Of a DNA stretch of 64,000 nucleotides, positions 24,344 through 32,068 are shown one piece after another (position 1 is the first letter of the stretch; each line of letters starts with the position of its first letter). Source of the stretch: Spirosoma linguale DSM 74. GTDB taxonomy: Bacteria; Bacteroidota; Bacteroidia; Cytophagales; Spirosomataceae. The DNA lies in contig CP001769.1 of the NCBI GenBank assembly GCA_000024525.1, forward strand, positions 930,001 through 994,000. The letters are read 5' to 3'. The position numbers were made by a program, and so were the translations under genes. The notes beneath the pieces are model-generated. The model was given only the letters and a program-made list of their open reading frames with translations. It did no database searches and was not told where the DNA came from.

Positions 24344-25189
24344 ATGGAACTGATTCACGCTATTGCGCTGGCTATAATCGAAGGACTGACCGAGTTTTTA
24401 CCGGTTTCCTCTACGGGCCACATGATTATTTATTCGTCATTGGCAGGTATTGCCGGGAATGAGTTCACGAAGTTATACACGGTCGACGTTCAGTTTGGGT
24501 GTATACTGTCGGTACTGGTTATGTACCACCGGCGTTTCATGACCGATACCCGCACGGGTACGTTCGTTGTTCCCTCTTACCTGAAATCGCTGCCCGTGCG
24601 GCTTCAGCCCATGGCGGATTTCTACAGCAAAATCCTGATTGCTTTTCTGCCAGCCGCCATCATTGGTTTTCTGCTGAATGATTTTATTGACTCACTTCTC
24701 GAAAGTATTACCACCGTTGCAATCTCGCTCCTGGTAGGTGGTATTGTACTGGTTTTTATCGACCGGATTATCAATCGCCAGCCTAAAGATGGGGAGGTAA
24801 CCGTACCTGACGCTATTCGCATTGGCTTCTTTCAATGTATTGCCATGATTCCCGGAGTATCCCGGTCGGCGGCAACCATTATCGGAGGTATGTATCAGGG
24901 ATTGAGTCGGACCCAGGCGGCTGAGTTTTCGTTTTTTCTGGCCGTGCCAACTATGGCAGCCGCTTCGGGCTACAAACTGCTGAAAACCTATAAGTTGATA
25001 CAACCGGCAGACTACCAGACGCTACTGATTGGTAACGCCATTGCCTTTGTGGTTGGCTTGCTGGCCATTCGTGGGTTTGTTGGCTTTCTTAACAAGTATG
25101 GCTTCAAAGTGTTTGGGTATTACCGGATTGCGCTCGGCCTGTTGCTCCTAGGCTTAATGGCGGCTGGCGTGAAGCTGGACGTTTTGTAA
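24344..25189 (+). CDS. uppP: Undecaprenyl-diphosphatase UppP (BacA)
   Basis: Membrane phosphatase that recycles undecaprenyl pyrophosphate for wall synthesis; high activity gives bacitracin resistance. The protein has 281 residues and about eight membrane helices. The two catalytic motifs are EGLTEFLPVSSTGHMII at residues 13-29 and PGVSRSAATIIGGMYQG near 170-187. It lies downstream of ftsX and DUF3098, the usual neighbourhood in this phylum. Confidence 0.96.
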   Translation: MELIHAIALAIIEGLTEFLPVSSTGHMIIYSSLAGIAGNEFTKLYTVDVQFGCILSVLVMYHRRFMTDTRTGTFVVPSYLKSLPVRLQPMADFYSKILIAFLPAAIIGFLLNDFIDSLLESITTVAISLLVGGIVLVFIDRIINRQPKDGEVTVPDAIRIGFFQCIAMIPGVSRSAATIIGGMYQGLSRTQAAEFSFFLAVPTMAAASGYKLLKTYKLIQPADYQTLLIGNAIAFVVGLLAIRGFVGFLNKYGFKVFGYYRIALGLLLLGLMAAGVKLDVL

Positions 25190-25287
25190 TTTATTTTGCC
25201 ACAGAGATACGCGGAGAAACACAAAGATGCACGGAGGTCTTTCTCATCTTTTTTTCTGCGTATTTCTGTGCTTCTCCGTACATAGTT

Positions 25288-26013
25288 GTGTCGCAACAAA
25301 ATCAACCAACGCCCGACCCCGGTCAGGTAATTTTAATTGATAAGCCACTTACCTGGACGTCGTTCGACGTAGCTAACAAGCTTAAATACGCCTGTAAGTT
25401 CAAGAAGATTGGTCATGCTGGTACGCTGGACCCACTTGCTACTGGCTTGCTTATTCTTTGTACTGGCAAGATGACCAAGCAGATAGATCAGTACCAGGCT
25501 CAGGAAAAGGAATATACCGGAACTTTGGTTCTGGGTAAAACCACTCCCTCCGTTGATTTGGAAACAGCTTTCGACGCTGAATTCGATACAACGGGTATCA
25601 CCCCTGAGCAAATCCAGGAAGCAGCCCGGCAGCTAACGGGCGAAATTCTGCAGGTGCCGCCTATCTACTCCGCCGTTCGGGTAAATGGCGAGCGACTCTA
25701 CGAAAAAGCTCGTCGGGGCGAAACGGCCGACCGCGTTGAAGGAGGTATCAAAGCGCGTCAGGTAACGGTATCGGCTTTTGATGTCGATACAGAACGATTT
25801 CCGGAAATCGATTTCCGTATCGTATGTTCAAAAGGTACTTATATTCGTAGTCTCGTACGCGATTTGGGTTTGCTGCTGAACAATGGCGCTTACATGAGCA
25901 GCCTGCGCAGAACACGAATTGGCGAGTTTAGAGTAGATGATGCCCCAACCCTCGACGCGTTTATTGCCGCGCACCGGGCGGTATCATCAGAACCGTTATC
26001 AACAAACGAATGA
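25288..26013 (+). CDS. truB: tRNA pseudouridine(55) synthase TruB
   Basis: Makes pseudouridine 55 in the T loop of tRNAs. The start is GTG at 25288 (MSQQNQPTPDPGQVILIDKPLTW); no ATG is available before the conserved KPLTWTSFDVANKL. The catalytic Asp is in GHAGTLDPLATGLL, about residue 49. Further blocks are VPPIYSAVRVNGERLYEKARRGE and CSKGTYIRSLVRDLG. It has 241 residues and lacks a PUA extension, as is common in Bacteroidota. The stop overlaps the ribF start (ATGA). Upstream, 25196-25280 is an imperfect hairpin of the CACAGAG/CGGAGAA repeat type with no gene. Confidence 0.95.
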   Translation: MSQQNQPTPDPGQVILIDKPLTWTSFDVANKLKYACKFKKIGHAGTLDPLATGLLILCTGKMTKQIDQYQAQEKEYTGTLVLGKTTPSVDLETAFDAEFDTTGITPEQIQEAARQLTGEILQVPPIYSAVRVNGERLYEKARRGETADRVEGGIKARQVTVSAFDVDTERFPEIDFRIVCSKGTYIRSLVRDLGLLLNNGAYMSSLRRTRIGEFRVDDAPTLDAFIAAHRAVSSEPLSTNE

Positions 26014-26939
26014 TTATTTACCAAGGCCTCGATGACATTCAACCCCTACCGAATGCCGTTGTAACAAGTGGTACATTTGATGGAGTACACCGGGGTCACC
26101 AGATTATTTTGTCGCGGCTGACGGAGGTTGCGCAGGCAAGTGGGGGCGAGTCGGTCTTAATTACATATTGGCCGCATCCGCGTACCGTTGTGTCAAACGA
26201 CAGCCAGAATCTGAAGCTGTTGACAACACTGGAGGAAAAAATCGAACTCCTTGATCAGGCGGGTGTTGAGCACCTCGTTGTTATTCCCTTCACACGCTCG
26301 TTCTCCGAACTAACCTCCGAAGAGTACATCCGGCAGATTCTGCTTGATAAGATAGGGACCAAGAAGCTGGTCATTGGCTACGACCATCGGTTTGGCCGCG
26401 ACCGCGAAGGTGGGTTCGATTACATACAGGCCCATCAGAGTGAATATGGATTTGAAGTAGAGGAAATACCCCGGCAGGATGTGGAAGCGGTTGGTGTAAG
26501 CTCATCAAAAATCCGGGCCGCTCTAAACGAAGGAAATGTACATACGGCAAATCTCTTTTTGGGACGGCCCTACAACCTGACCGGAACGATTGTGAAAGGA
26601 CGCCAGCTTGGCCGCACCATTGGTTTCCCAACCGCAAACATGCAGGTCGACGATCCAGCGAAGCTTATTCCGGCCAATGGCGTTTATGCTGTCGATGTCG
26701 AATACGCCGGGCAAACCTTGGGCGGAATGCTCAATATTGGCTTCCGGCCTACCGTAGCGGGTACGCATCAGACTATAGAAACCTATATTTTTGACTTCGA
26801 CAAAGACATTTACGGCGAGCATATGACGCTCCGATTCCGGGAATTTCTGCGGCCCGAACAAAAGTTTGAGGGGTTGCCCGCTCTGGTTGCCCAGCTCAAA
26901 CGTGATGAGGAAGCCGCACGAAAAGTGCTTGGAAGTTAA
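26010..26939 (+). CDS. ribF: Bifunctional riboflavin kinase / FAD synthetase RibF
   Basis: Phosphorylates riboflavin to FMN and adenylates FMN to FAD. The N-terminal nucleotidyltransferase domain has GTFDGVHRGHQIIL and KLVIGYDHRFGRDREGG, then the SSSKIRAALNEG motif. The C-terminal kinase domain (about 183-305) has GRTIGFPTANMQVDDPAKLIP (in two blocks) and the NIGFRPTV and HMTLRFREFLRPEQKF segments. It has 309 residues. It is translationally coupled to truB by a four-base overlap and converges on the YhiN-like gene with a 21-base gap. Confidence 0.95.
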   Translation: MIIYQGLDDIQPLPNAVVTSGTFDGVHRGHQIILSRLTEVAQASGGESVLITYWPHPRTVVSNDSQNLKLLTTLEEKIELLDQAGVEHLVVIPFTRSFSELTSEEYIRQILLDKIGTKKLVIGYDHRFGRDREGGFDYIQAHQSEYGFEVEEIPRQDVEAVGVSSSKIRAALNEGNVHTANLFLGRPYNLTGTIVKGRQLGRTIGFPTANMQVDDPAKLIPANGVYAVDVEYAGQTLGGMLNIGFRPTVAGTHQTIETYIFDFDKDIYGEHMTLRFREFLRPEQKFEGLPALVAQLKRDEEAARKVLGS

Positions 26940-26960
26940 GAGGTCATAGCGGCCGGGTAA

Positions 26961-28187
26961 TTACTTGCCAATGTTCAGCCCGGCTACGTAGCCGGTTGTC
27001 CAGGCACTTTGGAAGTTGAAACCACCCGTAATGCCATCAATGTCCAGCACTTCACCAGCAAAAAATAAGCCGGGCTGCGATTTGCTTTCCAGGGTTTGTG
27101 GATTCAGGCTACCGAAGGATATGCCTCCGCAGGTCACAAACTCATCTTTAAAGGTACTCTTTCCCATTACCTGAAACTGGTTGTTCGTAAGCCGTTCCGT
27201 AAGCCGATTCAGCGGTTTAGCGGGCAAATCTGCCCAGCGCTGTGTTTCGGCGATACCGGCTTCCGTTGCCATCATCTGCCAAAGTCGGGAGGGCAATGCA
27301 AAGGGATTTTGAGAAATCACCTGTTTGCGCCCGTTCTGCTGGCGGAAATCCTGCAAAGCCACTCTGAGTTGATTCTCATTTAAATCTGGGGTCCAGTTTA
27401 TACGCAGGGTAAACTGATAGTCGAGTTCGGCCAGGTCGCGGGCGGCCCAGGCTGACAGCCGCAAGATAGCGGGGCCACTAAAGCCCCAATGGGTTATTAA
27501 CAGTGGCCCTCGTTGCTCCTGTTTAGTACCAATAATAGAGACTTTGGCATCTGGCACCGATACGCCAGCCAGCGACAAAAAAGGGTTATCCGGTACGTTG
27601 AAGGTAAATAAAGAAGGGACCGGCGACACCAGCGAATCACTTGGTTCGGGTAGCCAGCTATAGCCGTCTGCTTTGGGGTAACCGCCGGTGGCTATGAGTA
27701 CACGGTCGGCAGTAAGAACTTCATCTGTGTACAAGTGAAGAAGCCAGCGGTTTTGCTCATCGCGTGTCAATGTACTGACTCCGCAACTGGTACGAACGCT
27801 GATGCCTAACCGGCGCGCTGTGGTCAACAGGCAATCGACAATGGTATCGGACGTGTTTGTGCCGGGAAACATACGGCCGTCGGCTTCTGTCTTTAGAGGA
27901 ACTCCCCGCTTTTCGAACCATTGAACGGTAGCGGTGGCGTCGAATACATTTAGCAGTGGCCGTAGCGGTTTTTCACCCCTGGGGTAGTGTTTTACCAACT
28001 GGCGATTATCGAAGCAGGCGTGGGTAACATTACAGCGGCCTCCGCCCGAAATACGTACTTTATTGAGTACAGTACGATTCTTTTCTAAAATGGTAACGGT
28101 TGCATCCGGAAAGGTTTCGGCAGCGGTAATGGCGCTGAAGAAACCGGCGGCACCACCGCCAATGACGACAATATTCAACGAGGACAT
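26961..28187 (-). CDS. YhiN/HI0933-like flavoprotein
   Basis: NAD(P)/FAD-dependent oxidoreductase of 408 residues. An N-terminal dinucleotide-binding motif VVIGGGAAGFFSAI is followed by ISGGGRCNVTHA, the hallmark of the HI0933 family, then RVLIATGGYPKADGYSW, LFAG-type sequence in GLFFAGEVLDIDGITGGFNFQSAWTTGYVAG at the C terminus. Family function is poorly defined. It is cytoplasmic and monocistronic, divergent from the nuclease gene and convergent with ribF. Confidence 0.92.
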   Translation of the reverse strand: MSSLNIVVIGGGAAGFFSAITAAETFPDATVTILEKNRTVLNKVRISGGGRCNVTHACFDNRQLVKHYPRGEKPLRPLLNVFDATATVQWFEKRGVPLKTEADGRMFPGTNTSDTIVDCLLTTARRLGISVRTSCGVSTLTRDEQNRWLLHLYTDEVLTADRVLIATGGYPKADGYSWLPEPSDSLVSPVPSLFTFNVPDNPFLSLAGVSVPDAKVSIIGTKQEQRGPLLITHWGFSGPAILRLSAWAARDLAELDYQFTLRINWTPDLNENQLRVALQDFRQQNGRKQVISQNPFALPSRLWQMMATEAGIAETQRWADLPAKPLNRLTERLTNNQFQVMGKSTFKDEFVTCGGISFGSLNPQTLESKSQPGLFFAGEVLDIDGITGGFNFQSAWTTGYVAGLNIGK

Positions 28188-28262
28188 ACATTTTTAACAG
28201 CGGTTTATGGTTTACGGTTCACGGCTTCATGTGCATGCTAAAAACCTTGTAACTTTACTTTT

Positions 28263-29333
28263 ATGTTTTTCAACCCTCGTTTTTCGACAAAAAAGTATGC
28301 CCGCCGGGGCTTTCGGCTGCGTGGAAACACGCTCGTGCTGTTGTTTATCTTCTTTCTGATCGGGCTGTTTTTGCATTATGGTGGACAAACCAAACCCGTT
28401 GTCGCTTTCTGGAATGATTTCAGGCAGCTAATAGGGATTGGTCGTTCCCGCTCTGACGCTACAAAAGAAGATAACCCATACAAAGCACCGGAACCGGATC
28501 AGACGGATGAAGCCACTGATAACCGGCGCGGTAAATCCCGGAAGTCGGACAGGGCAGACGAGAGTGAAGCCAGTGACTACAACGGGAAACCGTCAACGGC
28601 TTCGTCGGGAAATGTTCGGTTTGATTTTGAAAAGGAAGTGGACTTCCTTCTGCCACTTGTGAAGGCCGGAGACGAAATTGTCCGGCACGAAGGGTACACG
28701 CTCCGGTATCGTGACCAGTATAAAGACGCCGACTGGGTGGCATATCCGTTGCTGGCCTACGAAACGACGGGCGATGCTGATCGTAAAAATGAGCAGTTTA
28801 AGCCTGACCCCAACGTTGAAAACGGAACAGCTCTCCCATCCGACTATACGCGCTCGGGTTACGATCGGGGGCACTTGGCTCCGGCGGGTGACTTTAAATT
28901 CTCCCAGCGGATGATGCGCGAAACGTTTTACATGAGTAACATCACACCCCAGGCCCCCGATTTTAACCGGGGCATCTGGAAAGAACTGGAGGAGTTAATT
29001 CGAGCCTGGGCTATCCGCGATAAAGGCATTTACGTAGTAACAGGGGCCGTACTTAAGCCCGGCCTACCCACCATCGGAAAAACAACGGAAGTCAGTGTGC
29101 CGGGGAAATTTTACAAAGTGATTCTGTACTGCAACAAGCCAGAGATTCGGATGATTGGCTTTCTACTCGATAATGAGCCATCGAATCAGTCATTAAAACA
29201 GTTCGTCGTACCCGTTGACCGGATTGAGCAGCTAACCGGAATTGATTTCTTTCCGAAGATTCCTGACGATCTAGAGCGTAAGCTGGAAAGTAAAGGCCGG
29301 GATGAAATGGTATTGGAGTGGTTTTCTTATTAG
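28263..29333 (+). CDS. Exported DNA/RNA non-specific endonuclease (NUC1 family)
   Basis: Sugar-non-specific endonuclease with a beta-beta-alpha-metal fold. The protein has 356 residues with an N-terminal hydrophobic segment (TLVLLFIFFLIGLFLHYGG) acting as anchor or signal, then a charged disordered linker to about residue 115. The catalytic motif DRGHLAPAGDF places the general-base His at 204. Metal-binding Asn is in FYMSNITPQAPDFNRGIW, and the FYKVILYC and AIRDKGIYVVTGAVL blocks support the family. It is presumably active in the periplasm or at the surface, in nutrient scavenging or defence. The short gap upstream has a TAACTTTA just before the ATG, a weak -7-like element. Confidence 0.9.
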   Translation: MFFNPRFSTKKYARRGFRLRGNTLVLLFIFFLIGLFLHYGGQTKPVVAFWNDFRQLIGIGRSRSDATKEDNPYKAPEPDQTDEATDNRRGKSRKSDRADESEASDYNGKPSTASSGNVRFDFEKEVDFLLPLVKAGDEIVRHEGYTLRYRDQYKDADWVAYPLLAYETTGDADRKNEQFKPDPNVENGTALPSDYTRSGYDRGHLAPAGDFKFSQRMMRETFYMSNITPQAPDFNRGIWKELEELIRAWAIRDKGIYVVTGAVLKPGLPTIGKTTEVSVPGKFYKVILYCNKPEIRMIGFLLDNEPSNQSLKQFVVPVDRIEQLTGIDFFPKIPDDLERKLESKGRDEMVLEWFSY

Positions 29334-29350
29334 CGTCAGGAAGACCACTT

Positions 29351-30613
29351 CTAGGTCTTCTGCTTCTTCTTCTTGGCTGCGGGGAAGAGTATGTTATTGA
29401 GGATAAGACGATAGCCGGCGGAGTTGGGGTGAAGGTTGAGGTCTGTGGGCTCTTCACCTATTTCGTGTCGGTAGTCCTCTGGATCGTGTCCGCCGTAAAA
29501 CGTAAAGAAACCCCGGCCATAGGGTGAGTGTATGTAACGGGCTTCACCAGCCGCCCGATTTTCGGCCAGGATCACTACCTCAGGTTTGATATAATTTTTC
29601 TTGAATGCCGTTGTCTGTCCCATAAATCCTTTAATGACGTTGGCATGGTTCTGCGTCAGCATTGTTGGAATAGGGTCGTACTTGGCCGAAAACTGGAACA
29701 GAGTGAAATAATCGTTATGCTCACTCAAGCCCCGCTCTTCGGGCTGATTGTCGATGTTGGAGAACTCGATCAGGAACGGGTTTGTATAAACCTGAAAGTT
29801 TCGGAACGCCATGGTCTGGCTATAATCCAGCTTATTATTCGCGTTCGGATCTGCGCCGTCACCGTCGTAGAACGAGTCGACAATGTCGGTGTTGTGCGCT
29901 GAGAGGGCAATGTCGTAAGTATCTGTCGCATTGCACATGGCAAATAGATAACCGCCACCCAGCACGAAATCACGGATTTTCTGGCTGACAGCCAGCTTTA
30001 ACTGGGGCACTTTGGTTAAGCCAAATTTGCGGGTAATGTTTTCGGCTTCCTGCTTTTGGGCAATGTACCAGGGCTGGTCTTTGAAATGGAAAAACTTACC
30101 ATACTGGCCCGTAAAGTCTTCGTGGTGTAAGTGAAGCCAGTCGTATTCAGGTAGTTTGCCGTTCATGACCTCCTCATCAAAAACGACATCGTACGGTATT
30201 TCGGCATAGGTCATGACCATTGTTACCGCATCATCCCAGGGCTGTTTTGTTTTCGGGGAGTAAACCGCCACTTTGGGAGGTTTTTGGAGTTTCACCGCAT
30301 CCATATTGGCATCGGCTGCTGTAACTTCCGATAGGATCTGAGCGGATTGAGCGTCGGAAATGACTTCGTAACTAACCCCCCGTATGACCATTTCATTGAT
30401 GAATGACTGGCTTTGCGGCATCATGAAGGAACCGCCCCGGTAATTGAGCAGCCAGTCTATTTCTGTATCGTGGGTTTTGAGTACCCAATAAGCAATACCA
30501 TAGGCTTTCAAATGATTCTTCTGGGTATCATCCATGGGAATCAGAATTTTAGAGGCCCATACATGCCCCGTCAGCGTGAGAAAAAGGATGAGCGGTAACA
30601 GCAGACGTTTCAT
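29351..30613 (-). CDS. Conserved secreted Bacteroidota protein of unknown function (often mislabelled asparagine synthetase B)
   Basis: The protein has 420 residues and a signal peptide (residues 1-20, ending VWA). Residues KILIPMDDTQKNHLKAYGIAYWVL, YRGGSFMMPQS, WLHLHHEDFTGQYGKF and GGGYLFAMCNATDTYDIAL are highly distinctive. I recall this family being annotated as asparagine synthetase B, but there is no N-terminal Cys2 glutaminase and no PP-loop, so that name is not supported. The Rossmann-like pattern and the ThuA/DUF4159-like FTFYGGHDPEDY end suggest a class I glutamine-amidotransferase-like fold; this is inference. It has a Lys-rich C-terminal tail. Confidence 0.7.
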   Translation of the reverse strand: MKRLLLPLILFLTLTGHVWASKILIPMDDTQKNHLKAYGIAYWVLKTHDTEIDWLLNYRGGSFMMPQSQSFINEMVIRGVSYEVISDAQSAQILSEVTAADANMDAVKLQKPPKVAVYSPKTKQPWDDAVTMVMTYAEIPYDVVFDEEVMNGKLPEYDWLHLHHEDFTGQYGKFFHFKDQPWYIAQKQEAENITRKFGLTKVPQLKLAVSQKIRDFVLGGGYLFAMCNATDTYDIALSAHNTDIVDSFYDGDGADPNANNKLDYSQTMAFRNFQVYTNPFLIEFSNIDNQPEERGLSEHNDYFTLFQFSAKYDPIPTMLTQNHANVIKGFMGQTTAFKKNYIKPEVVILAENRAAGEARYIHSPYGRGFFTFYGGHDPEDYRHEIGEEPTDLNLHPNSAGYRLILNNILFPAAKKKKQKT

Positions 30614-30775
30614 TGGCTTCCCGGATAAAAATGCTTATGGTAGTTTTGTTATAACGAAAGATACACAAATATTGTGCGAGAATTTAACTGTGAATGAGTG
30701 AATGCGTGAATTAGTGAATGTTGGTAGACCAATCGTTCACGGATTCGCCAATGAACTCATTTACTCATTCGATAA

Positions 30776-32014
30776 ATGAATTTACTTGAAAACATACGGG
30801 AAGGTTTACGTTCTATTGCTGGCAATCGCTTGCGGACCATCCTGACCTCCCTTATTATCGCTATTGGTATTACGTCGCTGGTTGGCATTCTGACGGCTAT
30901 TGACGGTATTCAAAGCTCGGTCAACAGTAGTTTTGCCGGTCTGGGGGCCAATACATTCAGCATTGTGGCCCGGCAGGATGCCTTTCGGCGGGGTGGGCGC
31001 ATACAACGGCAGGATGCCCCTATTGACTATTTTGACGCTATTAGCTTTAAACGGCGGTTTCCCTACGGAGCTACAATTGCTGTTTCGAGTGTAGTAACGG
31101 GGGCTGCACAAGCCAAATTTGGCTCGAAGAAGACAAACCCGAATGTGCAGCTAATTGGCGTCGATGATGTTTTCCTATCGGTAAAAGGATATACGCTACA
31201 GAGTGGTCGTAATTTGACGCAAAACGAGCTACAGTTCGCACGTAACGTGGCTATAATCGGCAGCGAATTGGCCGGTACGTTATTTGAAAAAAAGGTCAAT
31301 CCACTTAATCAACTGATCCGGGTATCGGGTGCTCAATATAAAATTGTAGGTGTACTGGAAAAGAAAGGTGGGTTTTCGGGAGGGGGCGACGACCGGCTGA
31401 TTCTAATACCACTCGATAACGCCCGTGCTCTGGCAGGAACCCGTAAACTGTCGTTTGATATTACGGCTTCGGTACCTACCGTTGCAGACCAGGACGAAGC
31501 CGTTGGCGAAGCCCGTGGCACAATGCGGTTGGTACGGCAGGACCCGCTGGGGCAACCTGATTCGTTCGATATTGAGCGGGCCGACGAATTGGCCAAAGAA
31601 ACGGCGAATATTACCGGTTACCTGCGCATCGGTGGCTTTGGCATCGGGTTTATTACCCTCCTGGGAGCTGCCATTGCCCTGCTCAACATCATGCTGGTGT
31701 CGGTTACCGAACGAACCCGCGAAATCGGCATCAGAAAATCGCTCGGAGCTACGCCCAAACGTATTCGGGAGCAGTTTCTGATCGAGGCTATTGTTATCTG
31801 TATTCTGGGCGGTCTGGGAGGAATTATTCTTGGACTGGGCATTGGCAACCTGATTGCCACGCTTGTCAGCCAGGGCAAAGGTGGCTTTGTCGTGCCCTGG
31901 CTATGGATGGGATTGGGAATCGTTGTTTGCGTTACCGTTGGTCTTTTTGCTGGTATTTATCCAGCCGTGCGGGCGTCTAAACTTGATCCCATCGAAGCAT
32001 TACGATACGAGTAG
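30776..32014 (+). CDS. MacB-type ABC transporter permease
   Basis: The protein has 412 residues. The N terminus NIRE..RSIAGNRLRTILTSLIIAIGITSLV contains the first helix, followed by a MacB periplasmic core domain (about 45-250) and three C-terminal helices beginning near 285. The FtsX-like block MLVSVTERTREIGIRKSLGATPKRIREQFLIEAIVI and the end FAGIYPAVRASKLDPIEALRYE are diagnostic. Members work as mechanotransmission exporters or lipoprotein extractors with an ATPase, but no ATPase gene is adjacent. It converges on the histidine kinase gene. Confidence 0.93.
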   Translation: MNLLENIREGLRSIAGNRLRTILTSLIIAIGITSLVGILTAIDGIQSSVNSSFAGLGANTFSIVARQDAFRRGGRIQRQDAPIDYFDAISFKRRFPYGATIAVSSVVTGAAQAKFGSKKTNPNVQLIGVDDVFLSVKGYTLQSGRNLTQNELQFARNVAIIGSELAGTLFEKKVNPLNQLIRVSGAQYKIVGVLEKKGGFSGGGDDRLILIPLDNARALAGTRKLSFDITASVPTVADQDEAVGEARGTMRLVRQDPLGQPDSFDIERADELAKETANITGYLRIGGFGIGFITLLGAAIALLNIMLVSVTERTREIGIRKSLGATPKRIREQFLIEAIVICILGGLGGIILGLGIGNLIATLVSQGKGGFVVPWLWMGLGIVVCVTVGLFAGIYPAVRASKLDPIEALRYE

Positions 32015-32068
32015 ATTAATTAGTTCGGATGCCGGAATATGGGTTAGCTGTAGCTGATAAGTCAGTAA

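Noticed and set aside
29351..30613. Asparagine synthetase B
   Set aside because: Neither the N-terminal Cys nucleophile nor the PP-loop motif is present, and the protein has a signal peptide.
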